Source of the DNA: Macrosoma leucophasiata
Lineage: Eukaryota; Arthropoda; Insecta; Lepidoptera; Hedylidae
Assembly: GCA_036365455.1 (NCBI GenBank)
Contig: JAWQUS010000007.1
Coordinates: 18,058,001 to 18,122,000, forward strand
Length of the DNA: 64,000 nt
Direction: 5' to 3'
A model generated the notes under the pieces. The model ran no database searches, had not been told where the DNA came from, and worked only from the letters and a program-made list of their open reading frames with translations. Below, in pieces: positions 22,263-33,305 of this stretch. The stretch's first letter is position 1, and every line of letters begins with the position of its first letter. Position numbers and translations under genes: made by a program.

Positions 22263-23149
22263 AACAATCGAGAGTTAAGTAGAATGATTATTATTTGTAA
22301 AATTATACATTTAAGAATTGTGATGCCATAATTATGTTCTATTGATATTTTATTTCATTATTTTATGCCGCATGTAGCTCGGAGTACAATTCTCGTTCAA
22401 AGTTCATTGCAACTACATTTAGTGAACAAGCAAACAAGCTTTGCAAGTTTGTATAGAAAAGGAGTGTATCTTTCAAGGGCGAAAATTCTTTGACTTCGAT
22501 AATAAATACAGAAATTTAATTGCTACTTTAAATTATGTGTTGGTACTTACCTACTTCATATTTTGTGATATTTGAAGTAATGATTTTAAATTATTATGTA
22601 TATATAGAGAATATTGGCTATTTTCACTCTTTTCCTATAGGTAGTCAAACCGTGTCTTTATATTAATAAATCACACTTTAATTTGATTGTTATTATAATA
22701 CATATTTGTTTTATTTTAAAATTATAAAACCATTACGTTATTTCAGCAAAAATATGAATCAGTTTATTTTCATTATGTAGTACTAAATTTTACTCGCGAA
22801 TTCGTCTACTTGACTTTACTGTAAAGTTTCATCCAAATCCATCCAGTAGTTTTTTCTTGAAAGAGTTCATACATCAATACTCACAAACTTTCGCATTTAA
22901 AATATTAAGTAGGATGTAATAAACGAGGAGATTATGCACATGACTGTACTTTTTTAGCATAAAAAAGTGATTGTGTCCAGTTGGTGAAAACATAAAAGTG
23001 GTTTTATTTAAGTTTCACCATGTGGACACGCGCAAAAATGTTGTCGTGTCCAGGTGACGAAATAACAAGTCATTCAATTTCAAGTTTAACCAACTGGACA
23101 TACGTGTGTCCGGTCGACCGTGTCGAGTTGACGAATAACCCGATAAATT

Positions 23150-23697
23150 GACGGTAAAAGGTTCCAAAGTGTGCGCAGGCTTGTTAAAATTCATAGGAAG
23201 AAGAAAAAGTAAAGTGTCGAAACAATCTATTAAACTAAAGATAATTTAATTATACCTACGCTTGTGTATTTAATTACGTAACATCATAACATATCTTATA
23301 CACATCTTGTACATATACATACGTGTCAAGAATGATTTAACTTAAATACACCAGTGTTGAGGACAATATTGAACTTGTGGTATGTTCGTTCTCTTGCTCC
23401 TCCACGAACTCTACCACCCGTGACCACTATCTAATCGCTACATATCAGTGGCGTGTAGCGAGTGGGTATTATTTTATACTGCTTTTAGCGGTAGATAAAA
23501 GTAACATAACGATAATTCGAAAACTCTACCAGAACTCTACAGGTACTTTCCATACCTCAATATTTCTAAAAACAGAAACACGCAGCTTCGACGCCTAGCG
23601 AGTTTTTCCGCTAGTTTTTCACTATCTTTTCCAGGTAGGTATAAGGTATAAATAAACACTATAAGTGTTTATCTTAGAGATATCCCTTTATTCTGAA
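23150..23697. other. Non-coding stretch
   Basis: No gene or known repeat; a short ORF at 23377-23598 has no domain. Confidence 0.45.
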
Positions 23698-24030
23698 CTA
23701 GCTGTTGCCCGCGGCACCGCCCACGTGTAGGTCGCTTTTCGCGTAACCAGTGGAAACTACAATTATCCAGACCTAGGTATAATAGACTTAGTTAATTTGA
23801 AGCAGTGCTTGAAGTAAATTTTCAATTGATTATAACTTCCTTTTCCCTTTACCGATTTAAACGAAACAAAGTTCAACGACAACGCTCCTATTTATATGTA
23901 ATCCACCTATGACATCCACGTGTGTGTGGTTTCGAAGTTAGAACGTACCAGACAGACAGACAGATAAAAATTCCAAAAATTGTTTTGTTGGTGTTTTTTG
24001 GACTCTTCTTTAATCGCCCCCTATCAGTTT
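23698..24030 (-). repeat. Retroelement-like repeat (reverse copy)
   Basis: Begins ctagctgttgcccgcggcac, includes gcagtgcttgaagtaaattt, a cagacagacagacag run and ggactcttctttaatcgccc. It is the inverse of 19560-20250 without the minisatellite. Confidence 0.55.
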
Positions 24031-24499
24031 TTTGAAAAAAATACCTATTTAATTTACAGACACTCAATTTTTACTGTCTTATTGTATGTATCATATATTA
24101 ATAACTAAACCTCAACCGACAATTGCAAATTTTCCGTATTCAGCAAATCAACAGTGTCGTCAACGACTCTGATTTGTGTTTGTGTTCATAATTACACCTC
24201 AATGTATTTCTTCTAGTTTGTCCTTCGTTGTGCTCATTCGTGCTACTAGGCACATAAAATACTCATCGCATGTCGCATCGGCCACTTCGACGAAGCTATA
24301 ATTTCTTTAACATTTAAGTGGTAGCGTGCTGGTGCAAGCCGTTGTTACGTACTACAAATAAAAGTTAACCATGGAACATTTAAAAATCGCTCTTAAAACG
24401 CGTTTAATCGACTCTGTGCATTGTTTTTTTTTGTATGCATTTTAATTAAAATCAGTTTTGAAATTAGCGAGCACTTATTCATTGAGAAAGGTTAAGGTA
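24031..24499. other. Non-coding stretch
   Basis: Nothing recognised. Confidence 0.4.
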
Positions 24500-24592
24500 T
24501 AAGAAGCATGGGAGGTATGTCAGGACTGGGATATCTGGCGCTCCACACTCTCTACCTACCCCGTAAGGGACCTGGCGTAAAGAAACATACAT
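24500..24592 (-). repeat. Interspersed repeat, family C
   Basis: Carries ggtatgtcaggactgggata, ctggcgctccacactctctacc, and ccgtaagggacctggcgtaa. The opposite orientation occurs at 59780-59955 (ccaggtccctaacggggtag). Confidence 0.6.
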
Positions 24593-24644
24593 ACTTATTC
24601 ATTATTTTTTCTTATATGTTCGATTTTTTTTTTGTTATGTATGT

Positions 24645-24885
24645 GGCTAACAAGCATGCAGTTAACATTGATGTTAAGTGAAGACTGCAGACTATAGACA
24701 CTAACACAAAGACCAAGGTCAAAATGCAGATGCGTTACCACTTCCGTGCCGGAAATTACAGGGCCTTACATTACCACCTGATCGGAACACGATAGCGCTG
24801 ACCACTACCATTTAGCGGCAAGTATATTAGGTAATGCAGTGATGCCTACACCCGCGAGCTCCGTCACTGGAGCTCCATCAACAGT
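24645..24885 (-). repeat. Rep-A copy
   Basis: Starts gtggctaacaagcatgcagt and ends tcactggagctccatcaacagt. It has a small deletion between the cacttcc and gtgccgg blocks. Confidence 0.8.
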
Positions 24886-25729
24886 GAAAAATTTCGTCAT
24901 CACTTTTAAATTTAATTTTCTTAGGACCGACTCAGATGAGCTATATTCTGCTATATCATAAAAGAAAAAAATTGTAAAGATTCAGAAAAGCGGAAGAAGA
25001 TATACCTATTAATGATATTTTAGTTTGTTTTGCGAACAAGACGTAACCATTTTTACTTTAATGTTAAAATATTGATAAAAAGTCATGATATGTCGTATGG
25101 CCACAGTTATAGCAAATCCACCTGCATTAGACGGTTGAATAATCGCGTTGGCACGTCCACGGAGTATTGGTGAGATTGTTGGACGACTGCGCCCGGCGCG
25201 GCGGGCAGCAGCTGCAATGCAGCTGGCGTGTGCTCTTGTTCGTTTTACTGCAACCAACAGAATCCTATACGCGCTCCATATCCGTAGACATCCATCGGCC
25301 CAACGCTCCATGTCCTAACTGGTTTAACTTTAACATCTGGCATCTATTACGGCCCGCTTCAAAGATGTTTTCGTTCTTCATATGGAAAAGTAATTCGAAT
25401 TAGGTATGTTACGAGCACCTTCAATAACTGCTAGTAAGGTGCTTATGACTATGGTTATATTAGCGTACGCGTAGTCATTCTGAGGACAATTCGTCCATAG
25501 CAACCGCCGCCTGACCGCTGATAGGATTAACTACCTACCTATAATGTAGAGCGCGAAAACGCATGGTCGGACAATTAGCATTGAATGTTTCGATAATTAA
25601 ACACAAATAGATTTAAGTCAATTTGTATAAATGCTACACAAGAAGAAGACTAGCATTATTTTAAACTGTGACTATAGCGTATAATAAATTATATAAAAAA
25701 TTTAATTTAAAAAAAAGAATTAAAAAGTT
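24886..25729. other. Non-coding stretch with a GC pocket
   Basis: The only deviation is a GC-rich patch at about 25155-25215 (cgcccggcgcggcgggcagc). Overlapping ORFs on both strands show no domain. Confidence 0.4.
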
Positions 25730-26205
25730 AAAGGAGATGTTGCAAAAATGTATGGACCTCCGGCCATGTATTGTACATAATATCATTAAACAGGCAAAAT
25801 CAATATAAAAACGTTTTTTACTGCATATTTTCACTTATTTAGCTTTGTTTGCAGTTACAAAATATTATTTGCAGTTAGAATTGCAACTCAAAACCAACAT
25901 GGCGAATATGGCGGGCGATGTCATTTTGACATTTTCATTTTTTAAATTGTATTTTGATTATATAGTACTTGGAGAAAAAAGTAATATTATCTAAATACTA
26001 TCGAAATCGATTGATCCCAAGTGTCGGCTGTATCGCCGCCATGTTTAACATAGTTGAAAATGATAAAATGGTTTGAATTAAATGTGGTTGTAACTCTAAA
26101 ATATATTCTTGAATAAATAAATTGTATTTTTATCGGATTCTTCTATAATTTACTTATTTTTTGAGGACGTGTACGAACCAGAGCCGAGCTCGCAACATCT
26201 CCTTT
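25730..26205. repeat. TIR element (AAAGGAGATGTTGC ends)
   Basis: Perfect 14-bp inverted ends AAAGGAGATGTTGC / GCAACATCTCCTTT enclose 476 bp of AT-rich, non-coding DNA. No clear target duplication. Probably a MITE. Confidence 0.55.
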
Positions 26206-27036
26206 GGATTGATTGGCTATGAATCATAACTGAAAACAATTGTTATACAGTGGTGGCGTCGTACCTGGGGTCGACACGACATCATAATTAACAACCTTTT
26301 GCTAGCCTTTAGTGGATGGTACTCTGCGGTCTTAGATACCGTGTAAAATTATATCTACAACCTAAGATTTTTCACGTACGCGTAAATACATTAGCAACTG
26401 GCCACGCAACTTTAATTGATGGATATCCTAAAACTTATATCCTAAACTTACGTTTACATGCAGGTATAGCTATTAGCTACTATCCCGAGAAATGTTAAGG
26501 TTGCGAGTTTATATTACACGCCACTTCAGCCGACAGATCCACTGTTGTATCAAACCTCACCACAAGAGGGATAGGCCATAATTGGCCATAAATAGGGATT
26601 GGCATGCGAATTGCCCATCTTGCGTTATTGCACTGAATACCGCCCCATCAGGATGGTTTGACCGCCATTGTTCGGTTGAGTGACGTCGCCCTAGCAGAAG
26701 AATTATCTTCCAATAGAAGAGAATTCTTCCGTTGCTAGGCCCGATACTGATGGGGTCGTCATGTGCCGCAGCCGGGATAATATACGTATGCCCATTTAAT
26801 CAAAGCATTGTAATAGAAGGTACTATAATTTAATGACCGACAGATAAAATTACTTAATGAGGTGGCGCACATGGAACAGTAAAAAAGGTGGTGGCGCCTA
26901 CTCCCATCTAGTACCGCCGATGAAATTCTACCTTTTTATTACATTGCTATTAGATGTCCCAGCGAACTTCATATAACCATAGCTATTACAAAAATAATAA
27001 TTCTCAGACCTAAATAATCCACATAAAAAAACATAC
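26206..27036. other. Non-coding stretch with a Rep-D fragment
   Basis: 26560-26770 is a copy of Rep-D (cttgcgttattgcactgaat; ccgccattgttcggttga), shared with 33630-33830, 31060-31125 and 21708-21815. 26860-26935 has a Rep-A-end-like scrap (ggtggtggcgcctac). Otherwise nothing. Confidence 0.5.
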
Positions 27037-27280
27037 TGACGGTAGATTTCCAGTGTTGAAGCTCGAGGGCGAAGGTAGGAACCTACGCATTACTTAATCT
27101 AACTGCCGCCAAATGGTAGTGTTCAGCACTATCTTGTTCCGGTGAGATGTTAATGTATGGCCTCGTAATAACCATCATAGAAGCAAATCAACTTAGGCCT
27201 CAGAGGTAGCAACGATTTGTTGAAAACTGTTGATGTCCAGTTTTACCATCAATGTGAACTGCGTTCTTTTTTGCCAGCAT
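27037..27280 (+). repeat. Rep-A, diverged copy
   Basis: Degenerate: ccagtgttgaagctcgaggg, ccgccaaatggtagtgttca, atcttgttccggtgagatg, caatgtgaactgcgttc, ending in ttttgccagcatcattatat + AAAA. Confidence 0.6.
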
Positions 27281-27291
27281 CATTATATAAA

Positions 27292-27400
27292 AAAGCCTCT
27301 GCAACAGAAATTGCGGTGCCATACATTACTATTTAACCGGAACACGATAATGCTGAGCAGTACCATTCATCGACTGACAATTTGGGTAGAAGTTCAAGGG
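27292..27400 (-). repeat. Rep-A fragment, inverted to previous
   Basis: aagcctctgcaacagaaattg, ccatacattactatttaacc, ggaacacgataatgctgag: the central part of Rep-A in reverse, tail-to-tail with the preceding copy. Confidence 0.55.
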
Positions 27401-28369
27401 CGAACGTTGATCTCTGATACTGGACATCACTCCATTCAGCTAATTCTACAAAAATATTTTTTTACTCTGTAATAAACATTAATTTTGAGTATAAACTCAT
27501 GCATATAATATTTGTTGCTAGACTTAATTATTATCTCATTTTGAATCTACTCACTATTCGTATAGTAGGTAATATTTGTTGAAAGCGCTATTAAGTTCTC
27601 AGTTCTCTATTACACATTGGTATCCATTTATAACGCGCAATGCTATCATGAAATATATTTTCCACAAAAACATCTCAATTCGGTGTGCTTTAAATCCAAT
27701 TATCTATTTCATTCCTTTTCGGATACACTTTACACCTTATCATTCCTAAATACAAGCAGGCACCGCTGGCGGAGGTTCAATACTCCACAGGAAAGGTCTT
27801 GGTAATGAATATAGTTAAGAAGATACGTATGTTGGCAGCCGTAGGTAGGAAGCCCGAAGTGAGGTTGGGGCGGCCTCCCGATGCTGGGGGATTGCGAGGC
27901 AGGGGGAGCGCTTCTTTGCGATGTAACACTCGTACCTACACACCTACAACTATATGGACGAGGACACCAGTTCGTCCCGGGCGACTACGCTGACTGTAGA
28001 AATAGGTCGAAGCAACATGCGGTCTCAATTGAATGATTAATTACATCATATCGTTTGCAGTACGGTTGCACCAAGTTAACTCCGAAGAAATGCGTGATGA
28101 TGTAAAGTCGTTCTAGAATACAAGACCTTTACCTTTTATTATTGTTGTTGTTAAAATAACTTATAGTACAACACTAATAAAAGAAATATTTACACATTGT
28201 TAGGTAATCATCATTATGACTATTGTATCTAAAAGACCGAATTATTTAATTGCCTGCTTACCTAGCGTAGTGATTATGGCATATTCTCCCCTAATGAAGC
28301 ACAAAATTGATGTGTTCGTCTTTAGGAAAGGCATTTGTCCAACAGTGAACCTAATACTTATATTTAGGT
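27401..28369. other. Non-coding stretch
   Basis: A GC-rich patch at about 27835-27990 (ggggcggcctcccgatgctg) has no recognisable protein in any frame. The remainder is AT-rich and featureless. Confidence 0.4.
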
Positions 28370-28377
28370 ACGTGGAG

Positions 28378-28995
28378 GGGTCGTAGGGCGTTTCGGTCCG
28401 CTCGTGTTTCGTCCCGCGGACCGAAACGCCTAACAATGCCTTCTGAATGAGTCTATTCGGTCCGCGGGACGAATCACCCCATATTTTTATTATCATAGGG
28501 CGATTCGTCCCGATGTGAATACCTGTTTTGAAAGACTTAAGTACAGTTGGTTACAAAAAATTGAGAAATAAATGAAATGCAATGTATTATAATAAAATTT
28601 ATATTTATTTATACTCACCTACACAAAAATAAACTTAAACAAATAAATCACATAAATCAAATTAAATATATTAAATTTGAATATATATATACATTAATTG
28701 CCATTATAGTGTTAAATTCTTTTACACAATAAAAAACACAACTATAAATAAATATATCGCCGTATATTTCTGCTGTAAAGTTTTAAAAATCACTTAAATA
28801 AACTCAAATAATTGGTGAACGAAAGTTTTTTTTTGTATTCGACTGTACATGACAATATAATTGGACCGAATCTACCCATTTAAGAAGAACTCTTGGTCCA
28901 CTTTCCATTTGTGGGCCGATCCCCATGAATAAAATGCTTATAGGAGTTTCGGTCCGCGAGACGAAACACGAGCGGACCGAAACGCCCCATAACCC
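28378..28995. mobile_element. 618-bp TIR element, GGGTYRT ends
   Basis: Left end GGGTCGTAGGGCGTTTCGG, right end its inverse with GGGTTATGGGGCG, agreeing for about 50 bp. A perfect 8-bp duplication ACGTGGAG flanks it (28370-28377, 28996-29003). The TIR contains an inner palindrome built on cggtccgc/gcggaccg. Further inward repeats (ttcggtccgcgggacgaat; gattcgtcccg) follow. The interior is AT-rich and non-coding. Terminal motif and TSD length resemble the 21437-23141 element. Confidence 0.85.
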
Positions 28996-29003
28996 ACGTG
29001 GAG

Positions 29004-29254
29004 TGGTGGTGGTGGTTATATTATTTATTCAATTTAGCTATAATTCGCTGAATCAGCATCGTCGTCCTGCCATACGGTAAATGATTAAAGCCATTGCCAC
29101 ACAAAAAAAAAATTAAAAAAAAACATCAAGCGGTCCCATCATCGGTGTAAGCAAAGCGTTTGAATGGTTTGAATTGAAATTATTTTCATAAGCGCAATTT
29201 TTTTGCTACAATTCCTAAGAAATTTATTTTGATTATATGGTAAAAATAGAGCAA
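29004..29254. other. Non-coding spacer
   Basis: AT-rich with A runs; nothing recognised. Confidence 0.4.
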
Positions 29255-29540
29255 TTCATCTTACGTAAATTAACGCCTGTATTCGTAGAAGGGGTAGGCA
29301 GAAGTAAATGCGTGCATTCAAGCATACATCTACGATTCCGCAGTTACGTGTTTGTCCAATATTGCTTTTTGCCTATTACTTTTTGCCATATTGACGTCTC
29401 CGGGCACATTTCCAAACTCCAAGAGCACAGAGAAACTTCTGAAGAATGGAAAAGTCCCGAAAGCACTTCAGAGGAGAACCAAATACCCATCAAACCCATC
29501 ACCCCAGGTAGCGTAGCAGTAGTAGCCTGCTAGAAATAGA
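29255..29540 (-). repeat. SINE-2, full length
   Basis: Minus-strand copy with tail (ttaacgcctgtattcgtaga), body (gcattcaagcatacatctac; attttccaaactcc-type region) and tRNA-like head at right (accccaggtagcgtagcagt + agtagcctgctag). An ORF read through it on plus is spurious. Confidence 0.7.
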
Positions 29541-30196
29541 ACACTGACGCAGTTATATTGCTAATATTGCTACATGTTGCTTCGCCTTCGCCTACTTGCA
29601 GTGTAGCCCCTATACCCAAGTTTTCTCCTACAAAAATTTATGAGCAAAAAAGAAAATAGAAATGCTCCCCATTCTTTTGTATCTCATGTTTACGTCTGGG
29701 TGCCCTCGTATAGGAGGAAATTCTCTGTCTCTGATGCCCTTAAAAAATTTCGCTATTCAAAAGGGTTCCACCACCAAAAAAGTTGAAACGCTGCCCTAAG
29801 CAATTGCTTAAATTACTTATAGGCTAAACTGCATTGAGGAGAATGCAAGCATATCACTTTTAATCCAAATGCAACACTTAACGCGAGTGGAAACTCATTA
29901 CGAATGGGACGAAATCGCAGCACCGGTGTTTAGATTTTTTTTAATTGGTATTACTTAGGCGGCTCTTCTTGACGACATTAGTCGACATTAGTCTACTTCT
30001 CCTCTCTTCTCTAGATGACTCTCAGAGTGTTCGTTTAGTAGATCAAACTTTTTTTAATATTCCTACTATAAAAAGTCGTCGAAAAACTTCAGTGAACAGG
30101 TTAACTAATTAAATCCAAGTCAATGTCAAAATTATCTAATTAATCACAACCGAACTGTATTTTTTTGTGACCTATGCCTATATACCCACCTTCATT
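29541..30196. other. Non-coding stretch
   Basis: No gene or repeat family recognised. Confidence 0.4.
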
Positions 30197-30450
30197 AGGT
30201 GGCAAACAAGCATGTAGCTCACGTTGATGTTAAGTGATGACTGCAGCCTATAGACACTCACCCAAAGACCAGAGGTCAAAATGTAGATGCGTTGCCACCC
30301 CTGAGACCTTAGTTGTTATGTCTCTGTGATATTTAGTACGGGGCCATACATTAACATCTAACCGAAACACGATACTGCAGCGTTTGGCGGCAGATAGATT
30401 AGGTAATGCGGTGGTGCGGACGCCCTCGAGCTACTACACTGGAACTGGAA
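30197..30450 (-). repeat. Rep-A copy, left arm of an inverted pair
   Basis: Starts taggtggcaaacaagcatg and keeps ctgcagcctatagacactc. A deletion removes part of the cactatc/cactacc region (acgatactgcagcgtttggc). Confidence 0.75.
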
Positions 30451-30491
30451 AGTAAAGTGATCACAACGTAATGTTACACTGTATATCTTTT

Positions 30492-30765
30492 GGTGGTAGA
30501 GCTCCAGTGACGGAGCTCGCGGGCGTAGGCACCACCGCATTACCTAATATACTTCCCGATAAATGGTAGTGTTCAGCACTATCGTGTTCCGATCAGGTGG
30601 TAATGTAAGGCCCTGTAATTTCCGGCACAGAGGCATAACACCTTAGGCCTCAGGAGTGGTAACGCATCTGCATTTTGACGTTGGTCTTTGTGTGGGTGTT
30701 TATAGGCTGCAGTCATCACTTAACATCAGTGTGAACAGCATGCTTGTTTGCCACTTCCAATAAAA
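30492..30765 (+). repeat. Rep-A, near full length, right arm of the pair
   Basis: Complete from tggtggtagagctccagtga to gtttgccacttccaat + A tail. It lies head-to-head with the preceding copy across about 40 bp, giving an inverted repeat of about 250-bp arms. Confidence 0.85.
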
Positions 30766-31239
30766 AAATCTATTAAATAAGGCGTACTTGCTCTTTGAAC
30801 GACATAAAACCATTTCCCGGCGGTATTTTTCCGAAGAGAATGGAAAAAAAACTTAGTATCTAATACATACTTTCAAAAATATGAGTAAAACTAAAGTATG
30901 TAAGTGTTAATTGTGAATAAAAAAATCATTCACCTAATATTCCCCTTAAAATAGTATTAAATTCGCCACTATCGAACCTTTTATACCCTGCTGTGTTAAT
31001 TCCAATAGCACCACCCCGTCCCTTCCTGTGGGCGTACAAGGTGACTGAGGGAGAATAAGCCTGAGGGATGGGCAGCAGCGTCCTTCGCAGTTATGTCATG
31101 TTCAGCGATCGCCTACCCGGCTATCCAAGCCAAGTTGCCTAGTATGCTATATCGTCGCCACATTCCAACTATGATCGACTATTTGTCAATTTGAAAAATA
31201 TATGAAAATCTGTTTTTAGCCATCGCTATCCCTACTTCC
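30766..31239. other. Non-coding stretch with a Rep-D scrap
   Basis: 31060-31125 (gggatgggcagcagcgtcct; agcgatcgcc) is a reverse Rep-D fragment. Otherwise nothing. Confidence 0.45.
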
Positions 31240-31430
31240 CTGCTTTATATTATAAATGCGAAAGTTACTCTGTCTGTCTGTCTGTTACCTTTTAACGTCC
31301 AAACGACAACCGATTTTAACGAAATTTGGTACAGAGATAGAGCTGACTTTGAGAAAGAACATAGCCTACTTAGTTATTTATAAAACGACATCCACGCGGG
31401 CGAAGCCGCGGGCAACAGCCAGTATTTTTA
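31240..31430 (+). repeat. Short interspersed element, Lep-type tail
   Basis: tataaatgcgaaagttactc, (TCTG)n, ccgattttaacgaaatttgg, and the end ccacgcgggcgaagccgcgg + gcaacagcc. Ubiquitous in lepidopteran genomes; class not assigned (LINE tail or Helitron-like). Confidence 0.6.
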
Positions 31431-31659
31431 TATTTCGCAACAATGTTAAATTTCTAATCCAGTGTTTTTCAATTTTTTTGATTTCGCGACACCTTTACAG
31501 GTTGAAATTTTCTGGCGACCCTCCCGATTGTGTCATAGAAAGCCAAAGAAATAATTTAATTAAAAGACTACATACGTCAGTTAATGATATTTTCCTTCTT
31601 TGGTATATTTAACTGTTATTCACGCGGGCCAAACTGAGTTGGCGAAGGCGACGATGCCC

Positions 31660-33215
31660 TCCCGCGTTGTCAACCAAGCATTAAAAAGAAGCTGATAAGC
31701 CGTTGGATTTCCTTGAACGAAAGTGAAAAGCTTGAACTGTAGTATTTTGCTGCTAAAGTCGCATATCGAGTTGCTAAAGCAGAGAAATCACATACAATTG
31801 CCGAAAATATTATTTTTTGACAGCAGCACTTGATATGGTTGAAATAATGGTTAGTAAGCAAGAGGCAAACAAATTCAAAAACATACCATTTTCTGACAAT
31901 AGTATTTCACGCAGAATAAACGACATGGCCAAGGATATTCAAGAACAAGTTGTCGAAAATGTTTTCTTCATCGACAGGCTCTAGCTGCTAAAGTTAGTAG
32001 TACCTTCCGATTTTTAATGACGTGCTCAAGGAGGTAATAATAATTGTGAATTCTATCAAAGGTTAAGCTTTACAAACCCGGCTATTCAGAATCGTTTCTG
32101 AAGATATGGGCTCGCTTCATTAAAATCTCCTTAATCACACAGAGATCGGGTGGCTATCCAAAGGTTCAAGGAGGAACAAGAATTCTAGATCTGAGAGCTG
32201 AATTATTAATGTTCTTACAAGATGCAAAATCTGAATATGCTTATCGTTTTTCTGACCCTGTTTGGCTCTTGAAATTAGCATTTTTTATAGATCTTTAACA
32301 ATTTGAACAAGAACTTTCAAGGAAAAGAACAAATTATTTAAACAGCTAAAGATAAAGTAAAACCATTTCACGAAAACAACCTCTCTGCAAAATAAAATGT
32401 TTGAGTCTTTTCCATGTGTTCACAAGATTCTTGAAGATAATGCAACAGACCAAATTTTTTTCAGTATCGGCTCACATTCCTAAAGATAAACTTTTGACAT
32501 ACTTTCCTGACTCACTCTGAAGCTGACAATGGGCGTAGATGGATTTTAAACCCCTTTTTGGACAAATCAATAGCTCTGGCTGATGTCAACACAAAAATGG
32601 AAGAATGTCTTCTAGATTTAGGTGCTGATGGCATGCTTAAAGTGGAATTTTATTGGTGGTAGAGCACCAGTGACGGAGCTCGCGGGCGTAGGCACCACCG
32701 CATTACCTAATACACTTGCCGCTAAATGGTAGTGTTCAGCACTATCGTGTTCCGGTCAGGTGGTAATGTACGCCCTGTAATTTCCGGCACAGAGGCATAA
32801 CACCTTAGGCCTCAGGAGTGGTAACGCATCTGCATTTTGACCTCGGTCTTTGTGTGGGTGTCTATAGGCTGCAGTCATCCCTGAAAATCAATGTGAACTG
32901 CATGCTTGTTTGCCACTTCCATAACATAAAAAAAAAAATAATAATAATTCGCAGTGTCGACATGTTTTGGATGAAAAGAAAACACGAATATCCAGAGCTG
33001 GCAAGGGAAGCTCTTAAGTGTGTCTCTGTTAGTGCAATTCGCCACTTCATACTTGTGTGACTGACATTTTCTTCAATGGTGGACATTAAAACTACAAAGG
33101 GAAAAAGACTGCAATTAGAAAATAATTTGATTGTTAATTTTTCAAAAATAGTACCAAACTTTGATAAACTTTTGAAAAATAAACAAGCACATGCTTCGCA
33201 CTAAAATTGTGTTTT
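31660..33215 (+). pseudogene. Decayed hAT transposase (ZBED5/FAM200-type)
   Basis: Fragments in shifting frames follow the order of this transposase group: AKVAYRVAKAEKSHTIAEN, then SDNSISRRINDMAKDIQEQV, then a HTEIGWLSKG block, a FSDPVWLL block, and after the Rep-A insert DMFWMKRKHEYPELAREA and the end FDKLLKNKQAH. Several stops and frameshifts interrupt it. The catalytic region cannot be read whole. Not functional. Confidence 0.75.
32649..32940 (+). repeat. Rep-A, full length, nested in the hAT
   Basis: Runs from ttggtggtagagcaccagtg to gtttgccacttccataacat, then A(11) and (ATA)n. It splits the hAT transposase relic, so it is younger than that insertion, and it shows the true 3' A-rich end of the family. 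Confidence 0.88.
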
Positions 33216-33305
33216 TATGCCGTAAGAGCCTGGACTTTTCCTTTCAGCCGGCGACCCCCCCAGTAGGACATCGCGACCCACAGATTGAAAAACACTGTTC
33301 TAATC

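Larger units (their letters stand above)
21437..23141. mobile_element. 1.7-kb element with ~170-bp TIRs, family unnamed
   Basis: Begins GGGTTATTCGTCAACTCGAC and ends with its inverse. The TIRs (about 21437-21609 and 22974-23141) agree at close to 90% and contain inward repeats of tgtccagttgg/ccaactggaca. A perfect 8-bp duplication GATAAATT flanks it (21429-21436, 23142-23149). The interior has no transposase ORF; it holds a LINE-derived insert (21708-21920) and an 85-nt hairpin (22178-22262). Long TIRs with 8-bp TSDs are seen in Mutator-like elements; P and Merlin also make 8-9-bp TSDs. Assignment is open. Confidence 0.85.
31460..33297 (+). mobile_element. hAT transposon, ZBED/Charlie-like, dead
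   Basis: Ends CAGTGTTTTTCAATTTTTTT at left and the inverse of CAGTGTTTTTCAATCTGTGG at right, flanked by a perfect 8-bp duplication TTCTAATC (31452-31459, 33298-33305). It carries decayed transposase (31660-33215) and an inserted Rep-A (32649-32940). Confidence 0.88.
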
